A stretch of 64,000 bases of DNA from Ignavibacteria bacterium (lineage in GTDB: Bacteria > Bacteroidota > Ignavibacteria > Tepidaquicellales > Tepidaquicellaceae), in the NCBI GenBank assembly GCA_019694675.1, contig JAIBBK010000051.1:1-64000 (forward strand). The letters are read 5' to 3'. Position numbers and translations under genes: made by a program. Shown in pieces: positions 30,901 through 37,846 of this stretch. A model generated the notes under the pieces. That model saw only the letters and a list, made by a program, of their open reading frames with translations, made no database searches and had not been told where the DNA came from. Position 1 is the stretch's first letter, and the number at the start of each line of letters is the position of its first letter.

Positions 30901-32274
30901 ATCTTTGGGAGGGATGATCTCGCAGTAACCCGACATTCCGGCAAGTTCAATATCATTCAGCATGTTGAGTGAAGCCCGCTTTATGTAATCCCGGATCAAA
31001 TACTCACCCGGGTTGCAGAACAAAATGAACTCGTGCCCTGCAACAGCCACGGCTTCGTCTGCCGCCTTCCGGAGATTCTGTTCATCGGAACGGAGGATCT
31101 TGAGTGAGACCTTTCCGCCGTATTTCTTCCATGTCTGTTTTGCAATCTCAATTGTCCTGTCTGCAGAACCCGCATCGGAAATTATCACTTCCCACGGAAT
31201 ATAAGCCGGCACTCTTTGGATGATCAGATGCCTGAGCGTTCTCTCAATGGTGTCTTCGGAGTTGAGTGTGCTCACTATCACCGAAACGCCTGTGCCCGGA
31301 ACGGGTACGCTGAACTGCTCAAGAAATGATGACTCTGAAAGCACCAGTTCCGGATCAAGCTGTATTGTTTCAGTGAGCTGAGCCGCCGCACCCTCAACAT
31401 CGTCATGCTCCTCGATCAGCATCTTTGCATTCTTCAGCGAAAACTTCCCGTAATACTTCTGCCGTGTTGTCTTTACTTCTCTTTGAAGTTCTTCCGGAAG
31501 ATACTCGTTGAATATTTCCGCAGATTCGCGAAGGAACCTCATGTCCTGACCCGTCCTCATGTCTTTCAGAGTCATTGAAGTGCCGTGGTGTACGCGGTAT
31601 CCTGCCAATGCACGCGGTTCGTACACGACCGGGAACCTCGACGCAATTCTCACCCACATCTCCCAGTCTTCGCAACCTATGTTCTTCTTTATGAATCCTC
31701 CAACCGATTCGTAAACGCTTCTCCTTACGGCCATTCCGCAATACTGTATCCGTTGCCTCTCGGCAAGATGCACAGCGGCATTCTCTATGACTCCGGTCTT
31801 CGGCAGATCAGATTCTGAGAAGAACTTGATCTCAGATTTTTCATCAATGTAGGCTTGCCGGCAATAAACGGCGCCGGCTTCAGGAAACTGCTCGAAGTCA
31901 TTCTGAAAGGTCTTATAAAACTCGCGGTAAACAATGTCGTCGCAGTGGAGAATGTGGATCAGTTTGCCTTTGGATTGCCTTATGCATTCGGTGAAATTGA
32001 AAGAATGCCCGACGTTCTGCGGCTGTACATAGAGTCTTACCTTATCATTGCCGAATTTCCGGATCATGCCATTCACATCAACCCTCGTTGACCTGTCGTC
32101 AACCACAACGATCTCCATTTGATCGTCATCAATATACTGAGCCGTAACGCACTCTAGGGTGTCGTAGAGATAGTCATCGGGATTATATGTAGGTATCATC
32201 GCAGACCACAGCGGCCTCCGCACTCCTTCCGGTACGGGCCTTATGGGATCTGAGATCAATCGCGGGTCAAACAT
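24904..32274 (-). CDS. Giant multi-domain glycosyltransferase: six GT2 domains plus a C-terminal repeat tail
   Basis: One uninterrupted 2456-residue reading frame carries six GT2-like domains: 1 (about 21-300, metal motif HCDD), 2 (328-560), 3 (693-930), 4 (1032-1290, CDDDN), 5 (1394-1655, CDDDN) and 6 (1781-2005, NVDD). Domains 2 and 3 have lost the aspartate motif (FCNPGE and LNEFS at that place) and the GGD-x-E segment, so they are probably inactive. Each of modules 2-5 ends with a helical tail resembling VPMVEYQLGRI. From about 2050 the chain is a basic, aromatic-rich helical tail of alternating repeats. No signal peptide or membrane segment is evident, so it is likely cytoplasmic or membrane-peripheral. 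It may add several sugars in order during glycan assembly, by analogy with multi-domain capsule synthases; specificity is unknown. It lies 7 bp after the preceding GT2. Confidence 0.88.
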   Translation of the reverse strand: MFDPRLISDPIRPVPEGVRRPLWSAMIPTYNPDDYLYDTLECVTAQYIDDDQMEIVVVDDRSTRVDVNGMIRKFGNDKVRLYVQPQNVGHSFNFTECIRQSKGKLIHILHCDDIVYREFYKTFQNDFEQFPEAGAVYCRQAYIDEKSEIKFFSESDLPKTGVIENAAVHLAERQRIQYCGMAVRRSVYESVGGFIKKNIGCEDWEMWVRIASRFPVVYEPRALAGYRVHHGTSMTLKDMRTGQDMRFLRESAEIFNEYLPEELQREVKTTRQKYYGKFSLKNAKMLIEEHDDVEGAAAQLTETIQLDPELVLSESSFLEQFSVPVPGTGVSVIVSTLNSEDTIERTLRHLIIQRVPAYIPWEVIISDAGSADRTIEIAKQTWKKYGGKVSLKILRSDEQNLRKAADEAVAVAGHEFILFCNPGEYLIRDYIKRASLNMLNDIELAGMSGYCEIIPPKDPPKWFDKHKETFYQSGELADHTSDITWSKGYVWLAGLVMRRSAYTALKKSGYMPFNSSIPAQYPSDVFNKEFFYALRALGWRFWYIVDLIVRKQIPGKKLNWEYHMRCAGLSALEELNLKRFESLPKNKRLRSLDGLRSRISVRKEVRNRLRNIRRIPLWKKKIYPEYVGGDEDFLTIHASLTVLNELLPRIKDYNKRVRLLRRYSSKSDLRFIPQVSGDFFFRYPSYKKPNDRRGVTVALNYSGSSPAYLKQCLEFISKQKTQSGLPWEVLVLSTGLDKDTDTKLKLLNFWERTNCPARLRILDTNAAGNVERANLILDNMKFDSCIILNEFSLIREDFVRVSNRLIRVHDGTGMFAGSSRPALPVKAPAWFGKYRHLFESYDSPGEPLALSYPERFIKHNPVLLRKSALEFLCKRLKAIEISDAGEKCTDMSGMLSEELTSWGSLIKYVPRLHSERFFPPDQIQWRRVREISFANGYQEHDEPAGNGFAVRAGSINKELSLLFQKPFRKILSSRNEYKNDKEVIEIESSLGRLKRLASSNGKPSPAGISGNGSSAVLRADRSGLAPEGEAKKGVSVVICCYNSSKIINRTLRMILDQEVPSDINWEIILVDNASTDDTSAKAEQCYMQSSCSVPFRIVHEYEPGLSNARSKGIGASIYEYVIFCDDDNRLEKDFVAKVYSRMESDEFIGVLGGQSRAQFESEPPYWFSDWKDSFAIGRQHTKAGNITYSKGYVWGASMTVRKSAWKIAAQSGFRNLLSDRKGNLLSSGGDTEICYSIRNAGYKIYYDPDLKFAHYMPSGRMNWEYVEKLFFGFGAASFGLDTYRRKFNEVHEDIIADRIYSRKYEIRRALSVLRKKNYRKLLRRDNRSAGSSDVPMVEYQLGRIRSVASFGLSASSSTHLLKRSLRRSGQLLLAGSISQYLRHFPSYPKSKLLDGVSVVICTFNGESRLPQTLSYIAKQKTDPNLLWEVILVDNASTDNTKQASIDEWSKHKCTAELRIVDEPTPGLSSARHKGFKTARYNYIILCDDDNWLDEDFVQLTYDIMSKDKSIGILGGPNKAQFDEKPPEWFKWFQHGFATGEQWDFKTNRLSEGDITWKRGFVWGAGMILRKKAVDDLYAKGFTSLMQDRKGYQLSSGGDSELCYALVLSGWKVCYDKRLTCYHMMPSGRITWNYLIRLFQGFGITSVGLDPYEKAIQLGRADIIEKEILAQDWKYEFTKSISELRKAGIRNVLRIRLPQDNNTRVPMIEYHLFRLQELWRVRKEYDKNLKAVRESVWRIDNKILRKKHRDFAERENDFRYGWPWSVPAHDSGSRGLSAEKLPKISILSPSFNSENTIEKAIVSVLNQNYPNFEHIICDGGSKDRTVEIIKKYPHVKWVSEPDNGQCDAMNKAFSMATGDVVAYLNVDDYFQRDAFFKVAKAFIENPEADMVVGNLFFDENGNVFLRNPEIEYAKILQPYKYIFPINPVCYFYKRKVQEAAGPFPLDNHYTMDYWFLLKAFQNSKIVKIDSNLGTFWMNGFNKTSAADNRKNVHKTALQHLWANDRNTLPFYLFNYYKHYYYDIKPYNLKKIRYKARKNLSRIYSIVTLKKNKYYSNRLYDEARSSYYLDRKAKAFATILLSFIIYPKGLKQRSKQSLAVQSMFSSGNFTKLKFLYVFFTTPPGVPLGNKLDYFGRKKYEEGLKARGRALFILSYLTSPKFLLDENYIYDPLRNKFFGKGPLWFVNPLNWARGIYSFVKYRKHRDAAFRFYERSGQYYKSEKRYRAFASMLICMLIQPSSAVVSERRNLLLYSLFGEKNMDRWHTINGIYKENPEIPFAHKLNYYGNQQRRDGNGGYGNAVLLLAYLISPKYILKREKISKQNIVVSSQKVDFKVKAGDGKAAGIKPGFISTKSLEMKKEEVKTEFSNSLDMARYRLQQSYDFFRYRKFKAKSKFLYADAQDFYHAGKKSKVPGPLISSFLLYPPSLLSRNKWSLLLNSVLSDSTLTRLKRSVKGRKP
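24955..26109 (-). repeat. Alternating A-B-A-B-A repeats in the tail of the giant glycosyltransferase
   Basis: Repeat A (about 50 residues; starts near 2056, 2207 and 2391) has the pattern Y-E/D-x-A-x-x-Y-Y-x-x-x-K, then RAFA-like, then a hydrophobic strand ending in a Pro motif and S-L-L. Repeat B (about 36 residues; starts near 2126 and 2277) has HKL-x-YYG and ends L-x-YL-x-SPK-x-x-L. A1-A2 and B1-B2 are both 151 residues apart. A Lys-rich linker (about 2315-2375) precedes the last A copy. The helices resemble TPR-like solenoids but no known family is recognised with confidence. Confidence 0.65.
27115..31293 (-). repeat. Tandem ~350-residue GT2 modules within the giant gene
   Basis: Four consecutive modules (domain starts at residues 328, 693, 1032 and 1394; spacings about 365, 339 and 362) share the same layout. 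Each has a GT2 N-terminal half, a KGYVW-type central motif in modules 2, 4 and 5, an acidic GGD-x-E motif in modules 4 and 5, a MNWEY-type motif, and a helical tail with an E-x-x-L-x-R pattern. The sequences have diverged, so this is an old protein-level duplication, not a recent DNA repeat. Confidence 0.75.
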
Positions 32275-32281
32275 GATTCTC

Positions 32282-33235
32282 TTAATTCACTTTCCATTTA
32301 ACGGGCCTTTCCGTGAGTTCGCTGAATTCCTTCGGATCCCTGCCTTCAAACAAGATGGAATATATGCGGACCAAGTCCTTTGCATTGTCTTTTGCAAAAC
32401 CGCGGTCTGTCATAACCAGCTTACGGAAGTATCTCTTCGCACTAGCGAGATCATTCTCTCTTATGTGGTGAAGAACAATGTCAAAGTATCTTTGAGCAAA
32501 GATCCTGTCAATAAAACGGGAGTACTTTCCGTTGACCTGTCCTCTCATATGCCTGTAAAATTTCAGGTCTTTCAGAAGATTGTTGTACAGCGAATCTCCC
32601 TGCCATTGCCCGCTCTCGTGAATTCTGTATATGCTCATGTTCTTGTCAATGTAGCGGATCTTGCCCTTCGCGGCCAGTAAAAGATAAGTCAGCATGTCAC
32701 CGTAGGGCATTTCGCAATACCAGTCAGGCAGAGGGAGTATGTTCCTCATCATAACTGTCGGAGTCATTATCGGATTGTAGCCAAGAAGCAATGATTCCGG
32801 AGGCAGGACATCTGTTTCTTCAAGGTAAACCGTCTCAAATTCATGTCCTGTGTCTTCGTTCATTACAGTGGCCTTGTGAAAGCACATGACCGTATCAGTG
32901 TTCCTGTCAAGGAAATCGGCCTGTATCTGAAGCTTGTTTTCGTCGGTCCAGTAGTCATCGCCGTTGAGGAGGGCAAGGTATTCGCCTGTGCACATCGGCT
33001 GTGTGGCCATGTCCATTCTCATCATTCCGATGTTCTTTTCGGGAAGATAAAGCTTGAACTTTCCCGGATACTTCTCTTTATATGAAAGTACAATCTTCCT
33101 GGTGTCATCGGCTGAACAATCTTCACCAAGAACAATGTCAAATTCAAAATCCGTTTTCTGAGAAATCACGCTGTCGAGACACCTCGAGATATACTTCGCG
33201 TGATTGTAAGCAGACATCCAAACCGTAACCTTCAT
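32282..33235 (-). CDS. Glycosyltransferase family 2
   Basis: This 317-residue GT2 reads VTVWMSAYNHAKYISRCL, then IVLGEDCSADDT, with the metal-binding LNGDDYW (91-94) and CEMPYGDMLTYLLLAAKG as the acceptor-side acidic segment. The GEDCSADDT variant is typical of a subgroup common in O-antigen and capsule loci. It lies 7 bp before the giant glycosyltransferase and 25 bp after the methyltransferase gene, within the same operon. Confidence 0.9.
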   Translation of the reverse strand: MKVTVWMSAYNHAKYISRCLDSVISQKTDFEFDIVLGEDCSADDTRKIVLSYKEKYPGKFKLYLPEKNIGMMRMDMATQPMCTGEYLALLNGDDYWTDENKLQIQADFLDRNTDTVMCFHKATVMNEDTGHEFETVYLEETDVLPPESLLLGYNPIMTPTVMMRNILPLPDWYCEMPYGDMLTYLLLAAKGKIRYIDKNMSIYRIHESGQWQGDSLYNNLLKDLKFYRHMRGQVNGKYSRFIDRIFAQRYFDIVLHHIRENDLASAKRYFRKLVMTDRGFAKDNAKDLVRIYSILFEGRDPKEFSELTERPVKWKVN

Positions 33236-33260
33236 GTGGGCAAAGATAACCGCCCTGCAA

Positions 33261-33959
33261 CTAATTTTTAACCCCTATATACATGCCTCTGCCAAACAGC
33301 CCGTCCTTGTCGTAATATACTTCAAGGCCGGCTTCTTCAAAGGCCTGCCTGTATTCGGCATCGCTGAAGAGTCCTAGTACATGCTTCTCCGTGAAGTGCG
33401 TTACGCCGTGAGGTGTTCCTGTCAGGTAATGTATCTCAAGCACGGAAAACCCGTGCTCGATTTTGCCGGTGTACATCCAGGTTATCTTAAGGTCCCTTGT
33501 GTCGTAGTGGTTTGCAGTCACGCGGTCAGTCCAGAATGTGTCTTTGCTGAACCACGGCTCTATTATGAGAAGGCCGCCAGCATCAAGATGTTCCGACATT
33601 GTCCTGACAGCCTTGAAAAGATTCTCCCTTGTCCGAACATAGGCGATGGAACTGAACAGGCACGTGACCACGTCATATCTTCTGCCTGCATCAAAGTCAG
33701 TCATGTCAGCACAAATGAACCTTACACCGGGGCATCTTTCAGATGCTATTTCGAGGAGGTCCTTGTTCATGTCAAGTCCTTCGCATTCGTACCTGTTCAT
33801 CAGCAGCTGAATGTGCTTGCCCGTGCCGCAGGCAGTATCAAGGAGCGATGCGGCATTCGGTGAAAATCTCCTGATCGTTGCGTCAAGCTTCCCGGCAGCT
33901 GCATTATAGTCTTTAAAATGGTAGATCGCATCGTAGAACTTTGCGGATTTTTCGAACAT
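33261..33959 (-). CDS. SAM-dependent methyltransferase, TylM1/DesVI-like (aminosugar N-methyltransferase type)
   Basis: This 232-residue class I methyltransferase has the SAM motif LLDTACGTGKH (39-49), ICADMTDFD and VVTCLFSSIAYVR. It also has the downstream signature EPWFSKDTFWTDRVTA, LEIHYLTGTPHGVTHF and GRGMYIGV, which matches the arrangement known for dTDP-aminosugar N,N-dimethyltransferases such as DesVI and TylM1. A role in methylating an amino group of a nucleotide sugar fits the DegT aminotransferase at 50442-51533, but related enzymes methylate oxygen, so the acceptor atom is inferred. It is 1 bp from the FemAB-like gene. Confidence 0.8.
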   Translation of the reverse strand: MFEKSAKFYDAIYHFKDYNAAAGKLDATIRRFSPNAASLLDTACGTGKHIQLLMNRYECEGLDMNKDLLEIASERCPGVRFICADMTDFDAGRRYDVVTCLFSSIAYVRTRENLFKAVRTMSEHLDAGGLLIIEPWFSKDTFWTDRVTANHYDTRDLKITWMYTGKIEHGFSVLEIHYLTGTPHGVTHFTEKHVLGLFSDAEYRQAFEEAGLEVYYDKDGLFGRGMYIGVKN

Positions 33960-33960
33960 C

Positions 33961-34962
33961 TCAGTCTTTGTTAGATTTCAGATTCGGGTCTCTGTAAGCC
34001 GGAAAGTAACCCCTGGAAAGATCACTGCTCAAACGGCCGGAAAGATCGTCATACTTCTGCTTGTCATATACCTGCCTCAGTGAGAAGAACGGAAGCGCAA
34101 ATGCACCGTATCTCTGCTTTGACAGTGCAACATTATCTTCATCGGTAGTCCCTCCTCCCAGGTTCATCACAGGGATCTTCCGGGACCGGAAGTATTTCAG
34201 ACCGCACCAGAGAAGAAGGGGAGTTGTTGCCTTTGCTTCCGGAAGGGCAATGTTGAACATGCATTGTCCTTCATGAGGCGTATGTGCAAAGATGTAAACT
34301 GACGCAATGCTCCCGTTGATCTCCGTTCCGACCATGAATACGTTTTCAAGTGAGCAGATATGCTCCAGGGTTTCGTTCGTAAAGTAATTTGCTCTGGACA
34401 ATCCGAACCTCTCAAGGTAGTCCCGGTAATTGGCCTTGAAGAATTCCGTCAGTCTTGCCCTGTCATAAACAAATGCCGGTTCGTATGTTCTGTAGTCTTT
34501 TATCTGTCTCTTTCTGTTTCTGTCAAGTCCTTCAAAAATATCGGTAAGGCTTTTCTGAAGGTCAATGAAGTAAAGACTGGTTGAGCTGAATGCATCAAGC
34601 GGGGAGAAGTAAGTCTGGTTTTGAAACAGCGGATTAATGCTGATGAAACCGCATATATATCCTTTTCTCTTTGCGAAGTCCCTCCAATCCTGAGCAAACT
34701 CCGGGCAGTCGCCGGTGCCTGTGAATCCGGAAAATCCGTAAGGCGTTACGATGTCGGAGTCATTTCCCACCGGACGCTCAGCAATAGGGCAAACGATCTT
34801 TCGGGATCCGTTCTCGTATCTGTACAGAAACGTCCTGTATCCTGTTGTAAGGTGCATTGCCAGACAGCTTTCCCGTGTATGAGCAAATGAGTGCTTCACA
34901 TCTTTGAGAGCATCACTCCATTCATCCGCTGAGGCAAGCGGGATCAGATGATGTGAGCTCAT
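33961..34962 (-). CDS. FemAB-like/GNAT acyl- or aminoacyltransferase
   Basis: This 333-residue protein has the tandem-GNAT layout of the FemAB family and the related BioF2-like acetyltransferases. An N-terminal half contains GYRTFLYRYENG and IVTPYGFSGFTG; a central LDRNRKRQIK is the usual basic helix; a C-terminal GNAT half includes INGSIASVYIFAHTP and VMNLGGGTTDEDN. Members in glycan clusters add an acyl or aminoacyl group to an amino sugar. Its start overlaps the WbqC-like stop by 4 bp. The exact donor (acyl-CoA or aminoacyl-tRNA) cannot be decided. Confidence 0.75.
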   Translation of the reverse strand: MSSHHLIPLASADEWSDALKDVKHSFAHTRESCLAMHLTTGYRTFLYRYENGSRKIVCPIAERPVGNDSDIVTPYGFSGFTGTGDCPEFAQDWRDFAKRKGYICGFISINPLFQNQTYFSPLDAFSSTSLYFIDLQKSLTDIFEGLDRNRKRQIKDYRTYEPAFVYDRARLTEFFKANYRDYLERFGLSRANYFTNETLEHICSLENVFMVGTEINGSIASVYIFAHTPHEGQCMFNIALPEAKATTPLLLWCGLKYFRSRKIPVMNLGGGTTDEDNVALSKQRYGAFALPFFSLRQVYDKQKYDDLSGRLSSDLSRGYFPAYRDPNLKSNKD

Positions 34963-35657
34963 TTGAGTCCGTACTTTGATGCCATTTCAAGAACCTTTTC
35001 CGGCGGGTTGAACATCATAACATCCAAGATGGAAAGTGAAGGCACAAACGGTTTTCTGAACTGTCCGTACTCTTCGATCACCGGTTGGAGAAACCTCAGA
35101 CCGATCGAGTTTTCACGGAATTTTTCTCTGCTGTAAATTCCTTCGCCTCCCGGCAGATTGATATAAGAAGTTGCACTTTCCCTGCGGCACAGTCCGATGA
35201 TCTTTTCCTCTCCTTTTCCCGGAGTGTCAGGCGAGCTTTTGCCGAATTCTCTTTCGAGTCCTATGTACCGGCAGACTTCAATGATGCTCTGCAATGAAAT
35301 TTCCGATATTAGATCTGATTCCGTGCTGAGCACTTTTCTGACAACGGTAAAAGTATTCGTATAGAAAGGCGCGCGTGAATAACTGATCCTGAGTTTCTTC
35401 AGCAGATCTTCCTTCCAGTCTTCTGTGTTCAGGATCTCCGTTTCGTTTATCTTTCGGTTCTGACTGGCATCAGCGATCTTTACGGAAAGATAAGCCGGTT
35501 CGTTGTTGATGAGTATCCTGTTCCTGTTAATCCATCCCCCTGTGATGTAGTTCACATCTTCAAGCGATATAAACTTGTCGGAGGCATAAATAAGCTGAAA
35601 GAAGCCTATGTACGGAAAGAAGTAAGGTTGATTGACGGAGATCGTTTTTGTGCTCAA
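34959..35657 (-). CDS. WbqC-like family protein
   Basis: This 232-residue protein matches the WbqC-like family found in O-antigen loci. It has the N-terminal NQPYFFPYIGFFQLI, then DKFISLEDVNYITGGWINRN, then a central catalytic-like helix region and the end IDVMM-like segment SILDVMMFNPPE. Biochemistry of the family is thin; members have been linked to acyl or aminoacyl addition to sugars. The start is TTG at 35657. It sits between FkbM and FemAB-like genes, which supports a sugar-decoration role. Confidence 0.85.
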   Translation of the reverse strand: MSTKTISVNQPYFFPYIGFFQLIYASDKFISLEDVNYITGGWINRNRILINNEPAYLSVKIADASQNRKINETEILNTEDWKEDLLKKLRISYSRAPFYTNTFTVVRKVLSTESDLISEISLQSIIEVCRYIGLEREFGKSSPDTPGKGEEKIIGLCRRESATSYINLPGGEGIYSREKFRENSIGLRFLQPVIEEYGQFRKPFVPSLSILDVMMFNPPEKVLEMASKYGLK

Positions 35658-35684
35658 TTATGATTCTGGACTTTTATTCCCCCG

Positions 35685-36464
35685 TCATTTTGCTGACTTC
35701 TGCACATTTCCGGAATCCGGATATATCCAGGCATTTGAAGCTCGCAATTCTCCTGATCTTTTTGCAAAGCAGACATCAACCTGCGCGATAGCATTATCAT
35801 AGGGCCTTCGCAAATATCCTGCAATATCATATATCTCATACTCTTTATCTCTCATGTACAATATGACGTCGGATAACAAAGGCATACCTTTGCTGAATTC
35901 AAACAGCGAACATTCAATAATGAACAACTCCGTCTTACCGAATAAACTGTTGCTTCCCTTGAGTACTTCAAGTTCAAAGCCCTGAACGTCGATTTTCACG
36001 GTATCAGGAACGGGAAGCCTGCCTTCAGCCAGGAGATGATCTACAGTGACGATCTCAATTTCCCTTTGCTGGTTTCGAGCTTTCAGATGAGGGTTCTCAT
36101 CCACCATGAAATTAGCCCCTGCAAGTTCTTCCCCCCAGGTTGTCATAAACCTTTTTTCAATTCGGCTTCCAATTCCATAAAGAAAGTACTTTGAACCTTC
36201 ATTGGCATTGCAGAATTCAGAGAGCGATTTCTCCATTTCAACAAGCGGCTCTATCATATAAATATTGGAAAAGGGGAAAACCTTCTTCGCGAGTTTGCTC
36301 CAATCACCTTTATTGGCACCAATGTCGAGAATTTCCTTGCAGGCAAATCCTCTTTCATGCAGTGACAGAAGAAAACTTCCCATTGAACCAAAATGCCCGT
36401 TACCGGCCGGTGAAGGCTTGTCGTTGGATTGCCTCGAAAGAAATTTTTTGAAGTTGATAGACAT
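35685..36464 (-). CDS. FkbM family methyltransferase
   Basis: This protein of about 259 residues has the FkbM layout: ILDIGANKGDWSKLA as the SAM motif, NIYMIEPLVEM, then TVDHLLAE and VKIDVQGFELEVLKG, the hallmark strand with Asp/Gln/Glu. FkbM-type enzymes O-methylate sugars or polyketides. The ATG at 36464 (MSINFKKF) is preferred; a TTG ten codons upstream (36494) is possible but adds residues without family support. It lies 122 bp after cysN in the same direction, with no terminator between. Confidence 0.88.
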   Translation of the reverse strand: MSINFKKFLSRQSNDKPSPAGNGHFGSMGSFLLSLHERGFACKEILDIGANKGDWSKLAKKVFPFSNIYMIEPLVEMEKSLSEFCNANEGSKYFLYGIGSRIEKRFMTTWGEELAGANFMVDENPHLKARNQQREIEIVTVDHLLAEGRLPVPDTVKIDVQGFELEVLKGSNSLFGKTELFIIECSLFEFSKGMPLLSDVILYMRDKEYEIYDIAGYLRRPYDNAIAQVDVCFAKRSGELRASNAWIYPDSGNVQKSAK

Positions 36465-36586
36465 TCGATTGCACTGTTTAACAATGATAAGCAAATCTGA
36501 TGATGCAGCAAAATCAAGGCCTTATTCAGAATCGGGGTGACACTCGGATCACTCTCTCAAATGTCAGACCTCAATGTCTTGAAGCA

Positions 36587-37846
36587 TTAAATAATCATAC
36601 CCGCCGCAACGGTCTCCTTTGTGCCTTCGTCAATAAGCACCAGGCTTCCTGTTATGCGGTTCCTTGTGTAGCTGTCGTAGAACAGCGGATTCGTCACACG
36701 AAGCGAAACTCTTGCAATATCGTTCATCCTGATATCTTTGTCATCTTCAATTCTGTGCAATGTGTTGATGTCGATCTTGTAAGCCACCTCCTTCACAATC
36801 GCCCGCGCATCTCTGGTTGTATGCATCAGCATGTATTTTGCCCTCGGGTTCATCGGGTTCTGATTCAGCCAGCACATTATCATGTCAATGTCCTGGCCAA
36901 CATGCGGCTGATTGTGCGGCCTGACGATCATATCGCCCCTGCTTATGTCTATGTCATCTTCGAGATTGATTGTGACTGACATTGGGGGAAATGCTTCTTC
37001 AATCTCACCTTCATAAGTGACGATTGACCTTATTCTTGATGTGAGTCCCGAAGGCAGAACAGTAACCTCGTCACCGGGTTTGAACACACCGCTGGCAATC
37101 CTTCCGGCATAACCCCTGTAATCATGAAACCTGTCAGACTGCGGCCTGATGACATACTGCACCGGAAACCGGCAGTCAATGTGATTGTTGTCGCTGCCGG
37201 TGTGAATGTTCTCAAGCAGATAAAGAAGCGTCGGTCCCTCGTACCAGTCCATATTCTGTGATCTCTCAACAACATTGTCTCCGAGCAATGCGCTTATTGG
37301 AATGAAATGAATATCCTTCACTTCAAGCTTTGCGGCAAATGCCCGGTATTCCTGTACTATCCTGTCATAGACTTCCTGGGAATAGTCAACGAGGTCCATC
37401 TTATTCACACACAGCACAATGTGGGAGATCTTGAGAAGAGATGCTATCAGCGAGTGCCGGCATGTTTGTTCCACAACTCCGTTTCGCGCATCAACCAGTA
37501 TCAGAGCAAGGTTTGATGTGGATGCGCCGGTGACCATGTTCCTTGTGTACTGAATATGGCCCGGAGTATCTGCTATTATGAATTTCCTTTTTGGTGTGGT
37601 GAAGTACCTGTAAGCAACATCAATTGTAATTGACTGCTCGCGCTCTGCCCGCAGTCCGTCTGTAAGCAAGGACAGGTCAACATACTCAAGGCCTTTATGC
37701 TCACTCGACTTCTTTACATGCTCAAGCTGGTCTTCGAAGATCGACTTCGAATCATAAAGCAGTCTGCCGATCAGGGTGCTCTTTCCGTCGTCAACGCTTC
37801 CGGCGGTTGTGAATCTCAGCAGTTCGTTCGACTTGTAATCTATCAT
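36587..37846 (-). CDS. cysN: Sulfate adenylyltransferase subunit 1 (GTPase)
   Basis: This 419-residue EF-Tu-like GTPase partners CysD to make adenylyl sulfate (APS) from sulfate and ATP at the cost of GTP. It has the P-loop GSVDDGKST, switch region DGLRAEREQSITIDVAY, DTPGHIQY and NKMDL. It is not fused to CysC, which is separate here. The start overlaps the cysD stop by one base. No cysH, sirohaem sulfite reductase or cysteine synthase genes are nearby, so the product is more likely to feed sulfation than sulfate assimilation. Confidence 0.95.
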   Translation of the reverse strand: MIDYKSNELLRFTTAGSVDDGKSTLIGRLLYDSKSIFEDQLEHVKKSSEHKGLEYVDLSLLTDGLRAEREQSITIDVAYRYFTTPKRKFIIADTPGHIQYTRNMVTGASTSNLALILVDARNGVVEQTCRHSLIASLLKISHIVLCVNKMDLVDYSQEVYDRIVQEYRAFAAKLEVKDIHFIPISALLGDNVVERSQNMDWYEGPTLLYLLENIHTGSDNNHIDCRFPVQYVIRPQSDRFHDYRGYAGRIASGVFKPGDEVTVLPSGLTSRIRSIVTYEGEIEEAFPPMSVTINLEDDIDISRGDMIVRPHNQPHVGQDIDMIMCWLNQNPMNPRAKYMLMHTTRDARAIVKEVAYKIDINTLHRIEDDKDIRMNDIARVSLRVTNPLFYDSYTRNRITGSLVLIDEGTKETVAAGMII

